Source: Streptomyces paradoxus (GTDB taxonomy: Bacteria > Actinomycetota > Actinomycetes > Streptomycetales > Streptomycetaceae). Taken from it: DNA of 64,000 bases. Positions 17,324 to 25,153 of the stretch are shown piece after piece. The stretch lies in the NCBI RefSeq assembly GCF_014202475.1, contig NZ_JACHGV010000001.1, forward strand, positions 310,001 through 374,000, in the 5' to 3' direction. Both the position numbers and the translations under genes were made by a program. Numbering within the stretch: the first letter of the stretch is position 1; each line of letters opens with the position of its first letter. The notes beneath the pieces are model-generated. The model did not search any database. It was not told where the DNA came from and saw only the letters and a program-made list of their open reading frames with translations.

Positions 17324-17938
17324 GTGACGAGAGTCCGGTTGAGTGTGGCCCAGCGGCGTGGGGACCTGCTGCGGGCGGCCATCGAGCAGATCGAGGCGAG
17401 GGGTGTGGCGGCGGTCAGGATCGCCGACGTGGCCTCGGCGCTCGGCGTGAGCAACGCCCTGGTCCTCTACCACTTCTCTTCGAAGGAGCAACTGGTCGCC
17501 GCCGCGTTCCGGCACGCGGCGGAGGGCGACCTGGCGCATCTGCGCAAGCTGCTCGGCCGCCGCTCACCGGCGCTGCGCCGGCTGCGGTCGGCCGTACGGT
17601 GGTACGCCCCGACCGGGCAGGCCAAGGGCTGGCGGCTGTGGATCGAGGGCTGGGCGGCGGCGCTGCGCGATCCCGCGCTGCGGGAGGTCGCCCAGGACCT
17701 CGACCGGCAGTGGAAGGCCGCCCTCGCCGAGGTCATCGCGGAGGGTGTGGCCGCCGGCGAGTTCCGCTGCCCGGACCCGGCCGGCACGGCCCTCCGCCTC
17801 ACCGCCCTCCTCGACGGCCTCGCCGTCCAGCTGACCTCCTACGCCGGCGCGGTGCCGCGAGCGCGGGCCCAGGAGTGGGTGGAGGAGGCGCTGACCCGCG
17901 AGTTGGGCCTGGCCCGTGAAGAGCGGCTGACGCATTAG
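17324..17938 (+). CDS. TetR-family transcriptional regulator
   Basis: A 204-residue TetR repressor. The HTH is at about residues 30-50 (VRIADVASALGVSNALVLYHFSSKEQLVAAAF), followed by an all-helical ligand domain. The BetI-like layout and position 96 nt after the dehydrogenase suggest that it controls that gene (inference). GTG start at 17324. It converges on the SGNH hydrolase across a shared terminator. Confidence 0.88.
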   Translation: MTRVRLSVAQRRGDLLRAAIEQIEARGVAAVRIADVASALGVSNALVLYHFSSKEQLVAAAFRHAAEGDLAHLRKLLGRRSPALRRLRSAVRWYAPTGQAKGWRLWIEGWAAALRDPALREVAQDLDRQWKAALAEVIAEGVAAGEFRCPDPAGTALRLTALLDGLAVQLTSYAGAVPRARAQEWVEEALTRELGLAREERLTH

Positions 17939-17953
17939 AAGCCATGGCTGCGA

Positions 17954-17998
17954 CGCCTGCGGGCCGCGCCGGATTCCGGCCGGCGTGGCCCGCAGGCG
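17954..17998. terminator. Bidirectional terminator between tetR and SGNH genes
   Basis: CGCCTGCGGGCC (17954-17965) pairs perfectly with GGCCCGCAGGCG (17987-17998). An inner CGCCGG/CCGGCG extends the stem. It sits between two convergent stop codons (17938 and 18011). Confidence 0.8.
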
Positions 17999-18010
17999 CA
18001 GGAGCCGTCG

Positions 18011-18829
18011 TCACGCCACCGACGCGATCCGCATCCTGATGTCGTCCGGCGACAGCGCCCCCTTGGCCGTCACGTGGTCGCCCGACGACTCCCCGCGCAG
18101 CCGGCGCCCGATCCACGGCACCAGGAACTCGCGCGCCCAGGCGACGTTGTCCCGCCGCACGTCGAAAGCGCCGCGCGGGGGCAGCGCGGGCCACGCCTGC
18201 TCGGGGTCGGCCGGGACGTCGAGGCCGAGCACCTGGCCGGCTCGGAGCGCCACGCGGGTGTGCCCCTCGGGCGACAGGTGCAGCCGGTCGGCGTCCCAGG
18301 CCCGGCGGTCCTGCACACTGCGCAGGGACCACAGGTCGAGCACCGGGCAGCCGTACCGGTCGGCGATGGCCCGGACGTGTCCGTTGTACGTGGCGATCTT
18401 GCCGCGCAGGTGCTTGAGCACGGGCACGCCCCGGGTGTCGAAGCCGGTCGTCACCATGACCGTGCCGGACACGGCGGTGAGCTGGGCCAGGGCCCGCTCG
18501 AAGCGCTCGGCCACCTCGTCGGGGTCGGTGCCGGGCCGGATGATGTCGTTGCCCCCGGCACAGAAGGAGACGAGGTCCGGGGCCAAGTCGACGGCCCGGG
18601 GAACCTGGTCCGCCACGATCTGGTCGAGGAGCTTTCCGCGTACGGCGAGATTGGCGTACCGGAAGTCGCCCTCGGGCCTGCGGTCGGCGAGCAGGACGGC
18701 GAACCGGTCGGCCCAGCCGACGAACGACCCGTCGGGCCCGGGATCGCCGACGCCCTCGGTGAAGCTGTCCCCCACCGCCACGTACGACCCGATCACTACT
18801 CTGCTGTCACTCTTCGAATCGTCTGCCAC
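18011..18829 (-). CDS. SGNH/GDSL-family hydrolase
   Basis: A 272-residue esterase/lipase-like hydrolase of the SGNH superfamily. The nucleophile Ser is in AVGDSFTEGVGDP (block I), the oxyanion Asn in FCAGGNDII (block III), and the Asp/His pair in DRLHLSPEGH (block V). No signal peptide is visible, so it is probably cytoplasmic. The start is GTG at 18829. A 6-bp inverted repeat CCTACG-CGAC-CGTAGG lies upstream at 18859-18874. Confidence 0.88.
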   Translation of the reverse strand: MADDSKSDSRVVIGSYVAVGDSFTEGVGDPGPDGSFVGWADRFAVLLADRRPEGDFRYANLAVRGKLLDQIVADQVPRAVDLAPDLVSFCAGGNDIIRPGTDPDEVAERFERALAQLTAVSGTVMVTTGFDTRGVPVLKHLRGKIATYNGHVRAIADRYGCPVLDLWSLRSVQDRRAWDADRLHLSPEGHTRVALRAGQVLGLDVPADPEQAWPALPPRGAFDVRRDNVAWAREFLVPWIGRRLRGESSGDHVTAKGALSPDDIRMRIASVA

Positions 18830-18941
18830 AGCAGCTCATGATTCACCTTCGAATGTGACCTACGCGACCGTAGGAAAGGGTTGACGGGCGGTGAGATAAG
18901 CCACTCCCAAAGTGTTCGCAAACTCCGGAATACGCTGCTTG

Positions 18942-19658
18942 TCAGGGATGTTTCGGGGTGAGCCGCCAGACCTGGAATCCACTGATCCGGAAATGGCTCC
19001 ACACGGTCCGGAAGGCGAAGTGGCCGCCCGTGTAGGGCTGCGGGTCGGTGTGGTCGAAGACGAGCCGCCCGTTGTTCCACCATCGGACGATCGAGCCGTC
19101 GGAGACGATCCGGACCCGGTTGGGCTCGTTCGGGACCAGCAGCGGCTCGGTGTAGTCGAACACGAGGGGGCGGACGCCGGGCTCGCCGACGTAACGGCGC
19201 AGCCGGGTCGTGGTGTTGTAGTTGGCCCCGTAGCCCGCATAGTACGTCGTGAGGTGGTCGTACTCGTCCAGGGCGCCGCCGCGCGCGGTCGCGAAGAGGT
19301 CGTCCGGGGAGCGTACGTCGGTCGCGTTCCAGAAGTTGTTGAGGTCCGAAACCCGGTCGTTGGGGCCGCCCCCGGAGACGGGGGTCGCGGTGTACTCCAG
19401 GACGTACGGCCCTTCGAGCCGCTGCCTGAACCACACGGTCGCGCCGCTCGGTACGTCGATCTCCAGGACGCCGCGGGAGGCGGTGACGGTGCCGCCGTCC
19501 TGGAGTTCGGTGACCCACTGCCCGAGGCCGTGGCAGAAGTCGTCGCGGGCGACGAGGCGGCGGTGGCGGGGCGCGGCGTGCGCGGCGGCCGTGGGGGCGA
19601 GGGCCGCCAGGGCGGCTCCGGCGGCCAGTGCTCCGAACGCTCTGCGGGTGGTCGGCAC
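18942..19658 (-). CDS. Secreted protein, DUF6250-like (probable carbohydrate-active)
   Basis: A 238-residue exported protein. The N-terminus TTRRAFGALAAG followed by an Ala-rich hydrophobic stretch and AHA is a Tat-type signal peptide. The mature part is a beta-rich jelly-roll-like domain (VWFRQRLEGPYVLEYTATPV, VSDLNNFWNATDVRSP, RWWNNGRLVFDH). It resembles DUF6250 proteins found beside rhamnogalacturonan or other polysaccharide enzymes. No catalytic residues are assigned. The start is GTG at 19658 with GAGGAG upstream. A LacI-type operator sits about 40 nt upstream, consistent with sugar-controlled expression. Confidence 0.7.
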   Translation of the reverse strand: MPTTRRAFGALAAGAALAALAPTAAAHAAPRHRRLVARDDFCHGLGQWVTELQDGGTVTASRGVLEIDVPSGATVWFRQRLEGPYVLEYTATPVSGGGPNDRVSDLNNFWNATDVRSPDDLFATARGGALDEYDHLTTYYAGYGANYNTTTRLRRYVGEPGVRPLVFDYTEPLLVPNEPNRVRIVSDGSIVRWWNNGRLVFDHTDPQPYTGGHFAFRTVWSHFRISGFQVWRLTPKHP

Positions 19659-19694
19659 GGGACACAGCTCCTCGGGATCCGCCGGGAAGGCTCT

Positions 19695-19707
19695 GGAAAG
19701 CGCTTGC
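19695..19707. promoter_or_regulatory. LacI-type operator-like site
   Basis: GGAAAGCGCTTGC contains the palindromic core AAGCGCTT. It resembles the GGAAAGCGCTTTCC sites bound by Streptomyces LacI-family sugar regulators. It lies 37-49 nt upstream of the secreted DUF6250-like gene. Confidence 0.5.
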
Positions 19708-19783
19708 ACTCCGGACGGGATCACTCTGTCCCAACTGCCGCCGCCTGTCGATCCCTTGAGGCGGTCAGGGGCGTGCGCACACA

Positions 19784-19821
19784 CCGAAGGCCGGACCCGG
19801 GGATCGGGGTCCGGCCTTCGG
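19784..19821 (-). terminator. Terminator of the LysM-M23 peptidase gene
   Basis: Perfect 15-bp stem CCGAAGGCCGGACCC / GGGTCCGGCCTTCGG with an 8-nt loop, 31 nt beyond the peptidase stop. Confidence 0.8.
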
Positions 19822-19852
19822 CCGCGTGTCAGGCAGGTGGTCGTGCGTCCGG

Positions 19853-20782
19853 TCAGCCGACGGAGACGCCGTGCGAGCGCAGGAAGGCGACCGGGTCCAC
19901 GTCCGAGCCGTAGTCCGGCGTGGTGCGGATCTCGAAGTGCAGGTGCGGTCCGGTCACGTTGCCGGTCGCGCCCGACAGGCCGACCTGCTGCCCGGCGGTC
20001 ACGGTCTGGCCGGCCGAGACGGAGAGCTGGGACAGGTGGGCGTACTGGGCGTAGTGGCCGTCGGCGAGCTTGATGACGACCTGGTTGCCGTAGGCGCCGC
20101 CCCAGCCGGCGGAGACGACCGTGCCGGCGCCGACGGCCTTGAGGGAGGTGCCGGTCGGGACGACGAAGTCGACACCGGTGTGGTAGCCGCTGGACCACAT
20201 GCTGCCGGACATGCGGTACGGGGTGCCGACGGTGGCACCGTCCACCGGGAGGGCGTACCCACTGGCGTTGCTCTCGGCGGCGGGCTTGGCGGCGGCCGGC
20301 TTCGCGGCGGTCCCGGCCTTCGGGGCCGACTCGGCGGCGGACGACTTCGCGGCCGAGGGCTTCGGGGCGGAGGCCTTCGGCGCGGACGGGGCCGAGGACT
20401 TCGGCGCGCTCGCGGCCTTCTTGCCGATCGACAGCTTCAGGCCCGGGTGGATCAGCGACGGGTCGGAGCCGACGGCGTCACGGTTGTCCGCGTAGAGCTT
20501 CTTCCAGCCGCCGCTGACATTCTGGACGTCGGCGATCTTCGCGAGGTAGTCGCCGGCCTTCACGGTGTACGTGCGGGGGCCATTGGCCTTTGCGGCGGCC
20601 TTCTTCTCCGCGGCCGGAGCGGACTGGACGGCCTTTTCCGGAGCCGACTCCGGGGTGGCGGCGTGGGCGCCGGCGGCCCCCATGAGCGGCAGCGCGAGAG
20701 CGGCTCCGCCGGTTCCGGCGACGGCGATGGAGCGGGTGAAACGCTGGGTCTTGGGACGGCGGTGCTTACCCTTCGCGGGCAT
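19853..20782 (-). CDS. Secreted LysM-M23 family endopeptidase
   Basis: A 309-residue cell-wall hydrolase. A signal peptide (basic N-terminus MPAKGKHRRPK, hydrophobic stretch, cut near AHA at about residue 42) is followed by one LysM domain (about residues 70-117, RTYTVKAGDYLAKIAD). A low-complexity Ala/Lys/Pro/Ser linker and a C-terminal M23/LytM domain follow, with zinc ligands in SSGYHTGVDF and GPHLHFEI. It probably cuts peptidoglycan cross-bridges during growth or spore germination. ATG 20782 has a GAGAGG ribosome binding site. A c-di-AMP riboswitch covers its leader. Confidence 0.93.
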   Translation of the reverse strand: MPAKGKHRRPKTQRFTRSIAVAGTGGAALALPLMGAAGAHAATPESAPEKAVQSAPAAEKKAAAKANGPRTYTVKAGDYLAKIADVQNVSGGWKKLYADNRDAVGSDPSLIHPGLKLSIGKKAASAPKSSAPSAPKASAPKPSAAKSSAAESAPKAGTAAKPAAAKPAAESNASGYALPVDGATVGTPYRMSGSMWSSGYHTGVDFVVPTGTSLKAVGAGTVVSAGWGGAYGNQVVIKLADGHYAQYAHLSQLSVSAGQTVTAGQQVGLSGATGNVTGPHLHFEIRTTPDYGSDVDPVAFLRSHGVSVG

Positions 20783-20794
20783 GGCGAATTCCTC

Positions 20795-21005
20795 TCCGTC
20801 GCCTGCGAGGTGAGCTGTCGGGTGCGGGCTGGAGATGCCCGGCCGCGCCGGGGCGCGGCTTAACCCCAAGCCGTTCCGGGAACCGGAACAGGCGTCTTAC
20901 CTGTGGGTCCCCCGCTCCTGCCGTACGTCGGGTCAGTGTGTGCGGGATCCGGTCGGCGGCAGGATTAGGCGTCCGTCCGGATTGGTGTGGAACGTAAGCG
21001 ACCAG
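20795..21005 (-). promoter_or_regulatory. c-di-AMP (ydaO/yuaA) riboswitch
   Basis: The 5' leader of the M23 gene carries the hallmark blocks of the actinobacterial ydaO class, reading on the minus strand: TAATCCTGCCG, GCGGGGGACCCACAGG, TTGGGGTTAAGCC, GCCCGCACCCGACAGC and CACCTCGCAGGCGACGG. A closing P1 stem is possible between GTCGC (20998-21002) and GCGAC (20798-20802). In Streptomyces this riboswitch controls cell-wall hydrolase genes such as rpfA, switching them off when c-di-AMP is high. The 5' boundary is approximate. Confidence 0.85.
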
Positions 21006-21257
21006 GACGCAAACGGACAAGCTTGCGGTTGCCCGTGACGGTGTTTTCCTTGACGCGCCGCCACATGTGCGGTCACCGAGCGTGGATTACCGATCTCCCG
21101 CTTTCCTCAACCGCCCTGAATAACGCCGGAATTACGTGAACATGGCGACAACACATCGTCACGAATATGACGATGGTCACGCACCCCGACCTCATCTCCT
21201 TTACGATCGGGGCACGTTATGCCTAAGCGGCTTAAGCGCCTTATTCGGACAGAACGG
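21006..21257. other. Promoter region of the riboswitch transcript, with inverted repeat
   Basis: No convincing gene. The region lies between the alpha-galactosidase stop and the riboswitch and must hold the M23 promoter. CATCGTCA (21154-21161) and TGACGATG (21168-21175) form a perfect 8-bp inverted repeat with a 6-nt spacer, a candidate operator. Confidence 0.45.
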
Positions 21258-23336
21258 CTACTTCCGCTTAAGGCGGACGACCTTGGCGTCCAGATCTCCC
21301 CGCAGAGCGACCCGCAGTCCGTGGTGAAGCAACACGGCCCCGCGGTGAATTTCGCCCGTTTCAAGGCATTCGTACGATGCTGTCGGGTCGAGGCCGCGCA
21401 ACCGGAGGGCCGGTACCGGCTCGCCGTAACGCTGCGCCTGGAGCCAGGCGAGGACGACGGTCTCGTCGCCGAGGACGTACTGCACCGCACTCAGTCCGCC
21501 CTCCGGGGGACGCAGCCGGTACTGGTCGCCGCGCTGCACCACGGGCCGGATCTCCTTGTAGAGCGCCACCCACTCCCGCGCCTCGGCGAGCTCCTCCCGT
21601 GTCCACCGCGTGAGGTCGCCGCCGACCCCCAGCACCCCGGCCATGGCGCTGACGAACCGGAACCGCAGGGAGCTGGCCCGCTGGTTGAGCATGGCGTTCG
21701 GACTGTCGGTGACCCACGCGGCCATGACCCGGGCCGGATGGATCTGGCTGAAGCCGTGCTGGATGGCGAGCCGGTCGAGCGGGTCGGTGTTGTCGGACGT
21801 CCACACCTGGTCCGTGCGGCTCAGCACGCCGAGGTCGATCCGCCCGCCGCCGCCCGAGCAGGACTCGAAGGCGACGCCCGGGTGGGCGGCCCGCAGCCGG
21901 TCCAGCAGGGCGTACAGGCCGTGCACGTGGTCGACCCACAGCCGCTGCGGGTAGGGGTCCTCCGGCCATCCGGCGTCGGTGAAGCAGCGGTTGAAGTCCC
22001 ACTTGACGTAGTCGACCGGCGCGCCGGCGAGGAGCCCGTCGAGCTGCTCCCACAGGTACTCCCGGACGTCCTCGCGGGCGAGGTTGAGTACGAGCTGATT
22101 GCGGAACTCCGTCCGCTTTCGTCCCGGTTGGTACTGCACCCAGTCGGGGTGCGCGCGGTACAGGTCGCTGTCCGGGTTGACCATCTCGGGCTCGACCCAG
22201 ATCCCGAACTGCATGCCGAGGCCGTGCACGTGGTCGGCGAGCGGCTTCAGCCCGCCCGGGAAGCGGTCGGGGTTCGGGGTCCAGTCACCGAGCCCGGCCC
22301 GGTCGCTGGTGCGCGCCCCGAACCAGCCGTCGTCGACCACGAACAGCTCGACGCCCATGGCGGCGGCCCGCTCGGCGAGCGCACGCTGCTGCTCCTCGGA
22401 GATGTCGAACTCGGTGGCCTCCCAGGAGTTGAACAGCACCGGCCGGTCCCGGCCCGCGTCCGGGATCACATGGGCCCGCTGGTAGGCGTGCCAGGCGCGG
22501 CTCGCCCCGCCGAATCCGCCGTCGCTCCAGAGCCCGGCGAAGACCGGGGTCGTGTACGACTCCCCCGTGCCCAGCGTCAGCAGGCCCGAGTCGTCGTGGC
22601 CGGCGCCGCCGGTGATCTGCACGCGTGCGTCCGGGAGCTGGGCCACGGCGATGCGCCAGGACCCGGACCAGCCCAGGGCGCAGCCGTAGACCTCGCCGCG
22701 CTCCTCGGTGGCGTCGGTGTCCAGGGCGACCCACGGCAGGTGCTGGTGGGAGGTGTGGCCGCGGCGGCTGCCGATGACCTTCTCGCCGTGGGTGAGGCCG
22801 GAGCGCGTCAGCCGGGACTCCGCGCCCCAGCGGCCGTGCAGCTGGGACAGCCGCCAGGCGTCGCGGTCGGGCAGGGTCCAGGTCGCGGAGTCGGCGCGCA
22901 GCAGCTCGACGGCCGGCCCCCGGTTGTCCAGGGTCACCCAGCGCTCGACGACGTCCGTCGAGGAGGGCATCCGGTAGTGCAGCGTGACGGCCAGGCCGCC
23001 GTCGCGGAACCGGAGGCGCAGTTCGCCGTCCGCGGCGTCGTGCCCCTCGAAGACCCACTCGGTGCCGCGCCGCCCGGCCGTACGCACGGACAGGGCCGGG
23101 CGGACGAAACGGGGACCGCCCTCGACCGGGTACTCCTCGCGCCCGTCGAGCGGGGACTCGAAAGGCCAGTAGTCCGGCAGCGGCCGGAGGGCGAGAGCCT
23201 CGGCGTCGGCGAGGCCGATCCGGGGGCCCCAGTGCAGGTGCAGCAGCTCATCCCGGCCGGTGACATGGACGGCGTAGCTGCTGGCCGGCCCGGAGAGCAC
23301 CCACGTACGACCGTCTTCGGAGATCTCCAGCATCAT
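21258..23336 (-). CDS. Alpha-galactosidase, GH36 family
   Basis: A 692-residue intracellular glycoside hydrolase, the normal length for clan GH-D family 36. An N-terminal beta-sandwich (about 1-300) precedes the catalytic barrel. The nucleophile Asp is in DYVKWDFNR and the acid/base Asp in TSDNTDPLDRL. FVVDDGWFGARTSDRAGLGDW and CSGGGGRIDLG are family signatures. No signal peptide is seen, so it hydrolyses imported alpha-galactosides. The start is the first of two ATGs at 23336, just after GAGGG. It is divergent from the tyrosine phosphatase gene. Confidence 0.93.
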   Translation of the reverse strand: MMLEISEDGRTWVLSGPASSYAVHVTGRDELLHLHWGPRIGLADAEALALRPLPDYWPFESPLDGREEYPVEGGPRFVRPALSVRTAGRRGTEWVFEGHDAADGELRLRFRDGGLAVTLHYRMPSSTDVVERWVTLDNRGPAVELLRADSATWTLPDRDAWRLSQLHGRWGAESRLTRSGLTHGEKVIGSRRGHTSHQHLPWVALDTDATEERGEVYGCALGWSGSWRIAVAQLPDARVQITGGAGHDDSGLLTLGTGESYTTPVFAGLWSDGGFGGASRAWHAYQRAHVIPDAGRDRPVLFNSWEATEFDISEEQQRALAERAAAMGVELFVVDDGWFGARTSDRAGLGDWTPNPDRFPGGLKPLADHVHGLGMQFGIWVEPEMVNPDSDLYRAHPDWVQYQPGRKRTEFRNQLVLNLAREDVREYLWEQLDGLLAGAPVDYVKWDFNRCFTDAGWPEDPYPQRLWVDHVHGLYALLDRLRAAHPGVAFESCSGGGGRIDLGVLSRTDQVWTSDNTDPLDRLAIQHGFSQIHPARVMAAWVTDSPNAMLNQRASSLRFRFVSAMAGVLGVGGDLTRWTREELAEAREWVALYKEIRPVVQRGDQYRLRPPEGGLSAVQYVLGDETVVLAWLQAQRYGEPVPALRLRGLDPTASYECLETGEIHRGAVLLHHGLRVALRGDLDAKVVRLKRK

Positions 23337-23512
23337 GCCCTCACAGTTTCGAACAAGCCCGACCAGGTGCGACCAGGCGGCAACATCATCAAGGGCTGCG
23401 GGGGCTCCGGGCAACGCCTGTGGACAACTCATTGCCTCAGGCAGGCATGTCGTATCGTCGAGTGACGCCCGTCGACGAGCCGCGCCGGCGGCGCCGAAGG
23501 GGAGGAGCCCTC

Positions 23513-24310
23513 GTGACACAGCAGGTCCCGTCGACCGAGCCCGAGCTGGCCGGAGTGCGCAACTTCCGTGACGTGGGCGGGCTTCCGACGGTGGACGGAC
23601 GGCGGGTGCGCCCGGGCGTGCTGTTCCGCAGCGGCCACCTCGCCCACGCGACCGGGGAGGACGCCGCCTTCCTGACCACGCTGGGCCTGCACACGATCTT
23701 CGACTTCCGCAATGCGGCCGACCAGAAGCTCGAAGGGCCGGACGTCGCGCTGCCGGGCGTGCGCAATGTGAACCTGCCGCTGAGCGACCCCGCCGACGGC
23801 GCCGAGTTCTGGAAGATGGTCCGCGACGGCGACCTGGACCAGCTGCGGGCGATCCTCTCCGACGGCAAGGGCGCGAACCGGATGATCGCCTCGTACCGCA
23901 TGATCATCAAGGACCGTACGGGTGAGCACTCCCAGGTGCTGCACGCGCTCGCCGAGGACAGCGTCCCCGCACTGATGCACTGCGCGGCGGGCAAGGACCG
24001 CGCGGGTCTGTCCGTCGCGGTGACCCTCCTCGCGGTGGGCGTCGAGCGCGAGGCGATCGTCGACGACTACCTGAAGTCGAACGCCAAGCACCGCCGCTAC
24101 AAGGTGCACCGCAGCAGTTCCGCCGCCTCGGCCTACTCCCCCGAGGTCATGGAACTGCTCAGCCCCCTCTTCGACGCGCGCGCCGAGTACCTGACGGCGG
24201 CCTTCGACACCATCGAGGAGACCTGGGGCGGCGTCGACACCTACCTGGAGAAGGGGCTGAAGCTGGCCCCGGAGACCCGGGAGCGGCTGCGCGAGCGGCT
24301 CCTCGACTGA
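23513..24310 (+). CDS. Tyrosine-protein phosphatase (IphP/DSP-like)
   Basis: A 265-residue protein of the bacterial atypical tyrosine/dual-specificity phosphatase family (Tyr_phosphatase3). The P-loop is HCAAGKDRAG with the nucleophilic Cys. The N-terminus has the typical RNFRDVGGLPTVDGRRVRPGVLFRSG segment. GTG 23513 has GGAGGAG 6 nt upstream. It is convergent with the small membrane-protein gene 16 nt away. The substrate (protein or phosphoinositide) is unknown. Confidence 0.88.
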   Translation: MTQQVPSTEPELAGVRNFRDVGGLPTVDGRRVRPGVLFRSGHLAHATGEDAAFLTTLGLHTIFDFRNAADQKLEGPDVALPGVRNVNLPLSDPADGAEFWKMVRDGDLDQLRAILSDGKGANRMIASYRMIIKDRTGEHSQVLHALAEDSVPALMHCAAGKDRAGLSVAVTLLAVGVEREAIVDDYLKSNAKHRRYKVHRSSSAASAYSPEVMELLSPLFDARAEYLTAAFDTIEETWGGVDTYLEKGLKLAPETRERLRERLLD

Positions 24311-24326
24311 GCAGCCCGGGCGGGCG

Positions 24327-24446
24327 CTACTTCGCCCCGACCTCGAACAGCAGGTAGATGAACGCGGCGAAGATGTGGCCGGCGATGAGGTAGACGAACA
24401 GCCTCACCCACAGGGCGCGGGGGAACTTCTCCTCCATGTCCTTCAC
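24327..24446 (-). CDS. 39-residue membrane protein (DUF6126-like)
   Basis: A tiny protein: a short basic/acidic head (MKDMEEKFPRALWVR), one transmembrane helix (LFVYLIAGHIFAAFIYLLF) and the tail EVGAK. It resembles the DUF6126 small proteins of Streptomyces. The GTG start at 24446 overlaps the XRE-cupin stop by 4 nt (GTGA), and GGAG lies 7 nt upstream, so it is translated with the regulator. It ends the hopanoid operon. Function is unknown; one could imagine a membrane partner or toxin-like peptide controlled by the regulator (speculation). Confidence 0.8.
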   Translation of the reverse strand: MKDMEEKFPRALWVRLFVYLIAGHIFAAFIYLLFEVGAK

Positions 24447-25087
24447 GACAGGTCTCCAGGGGTGGGGCCCAGGCACAGGGCGGCCGTGGGGCTCTGCAGC
24501 AGGGTGTGGACGAAGAGCAGCTCGACGCCGTCGTGGTCCTCGGCGGCGATCCGGTGCGGGGTGAGCGAGTCGAAGTGGGCGCTGTCGCCGGCCGCCAGCC
24601 GGTGCGTGGTGTCCCCGAGCCGCAGCCGCAGCCGGCCGCGCAGCACGTGGAGCCACTCCTCGCCGGGGTGGACGCGCACGATGTCGCCCTGGGAGCCGTG
24701 GGGGACGTGGACGCGCAGGGCCTGCATCCCGCGGCCGGGGGCACCGGCCTGCCAGTAGGTCCAGCCGCCCGCCGCGGTGGGTTCCATGTCCGCCGCGCGG
24801 ATGACGGAGTCCCGTTCGGCGACGGTCTCGCCGAGCAGTTCGGAAACCGTCGTACCGTAGACGCGGGCGAGCGCGAGCAGCATCGGCAGCGAGGGCTGGC
24901 GCTGGCCGGTCTCCAGCCGTGAGAGGTGGGCGGGCGACAGCCCGGCCGCGCGGGCCGCGGCCTCCAGCGTCAGGGAGGCCTGGCGCCGCAGCGCCCGCAG
25001 CTGGGGCGCGACGGCGGGCAGCGCACCGGTCGCCGGTTCGGCCGGCGAGGCGGCCCCGGAGGGCCGCTCGGTCTCGGAGGAGCTCAT
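24443..25087 (-). CDS. XRE-family regulator with cupin domain (hopanoid-cluster end)
   Basis: A 214-residue transcription factor. A 25-residue low-complexity N-terminus is followed by an XRE HTH (about residues 28-85, LTLEAAARAAGLSPAHLSRLETGQRQPS). A C-terminal cupin comes next (about 130-205, VHPGEEWLHVLRGRLRLRLGD, LAAGDSAHFDSLTPHRI). ATG 25087 has GGAGGC directly upstream. Twin palindromes 20 bp apart lie 21-55 nt upstream and are the likely operators. It is co-translated with the 39-residue membrane protein. Confidence 0.9.
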   Translation of the reverse strand: MSSSETERPSGAASPAEPATGALPAVAPQLRALRRQASLTLEAAARAAGLSPAHLSRLETGQRQPSLPMLLALARVYGTTVSELLGETVAERDSVIRAADMEPTAAGGWTYWQAGAPGRGMQALRVHVPHGSQGDIVRVHPGEEWLHVLRGRLRLRLGDTTHRLAAGDSAHFDSLTPHRIAAEDHDGVELLFVHTLLQSPTAALCLGPTPGDLS

Positions 25088-25107
25088 GCCTCCATTCAGC
25101 CGGAGCC

Positions 25108-25142
25108 TTGCCTCGGCGGCAAATTTCTTGCCTCCCAGGCAA
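25108..25142. promoter_or_regulatory. Twin operators TTGCCT-N3-AGGCAA
   Basis: TTGCCTCGGCGGCAA (25108-25122) and TTGCCTCCCAGGCAA (25128-25142) are two inverted repeats of the same sequence. The second is perfect over 6 bp per arm, and their starts are exactly 20 bp apart, close to two helical turns. They lie between the aminotransferase stop and the XRE-cupin start, on the regulator's own promoter. Confidence 0.75.
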
Positions 25143-25153
25143 AAGCTCCCGGG

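Noticed and set aside
21136..21327. 63-codon frame upstream of the riboswitch
   Set aside because: It overlaps the alpha-galactosidase 3' end and has no ribosome binding site or family.
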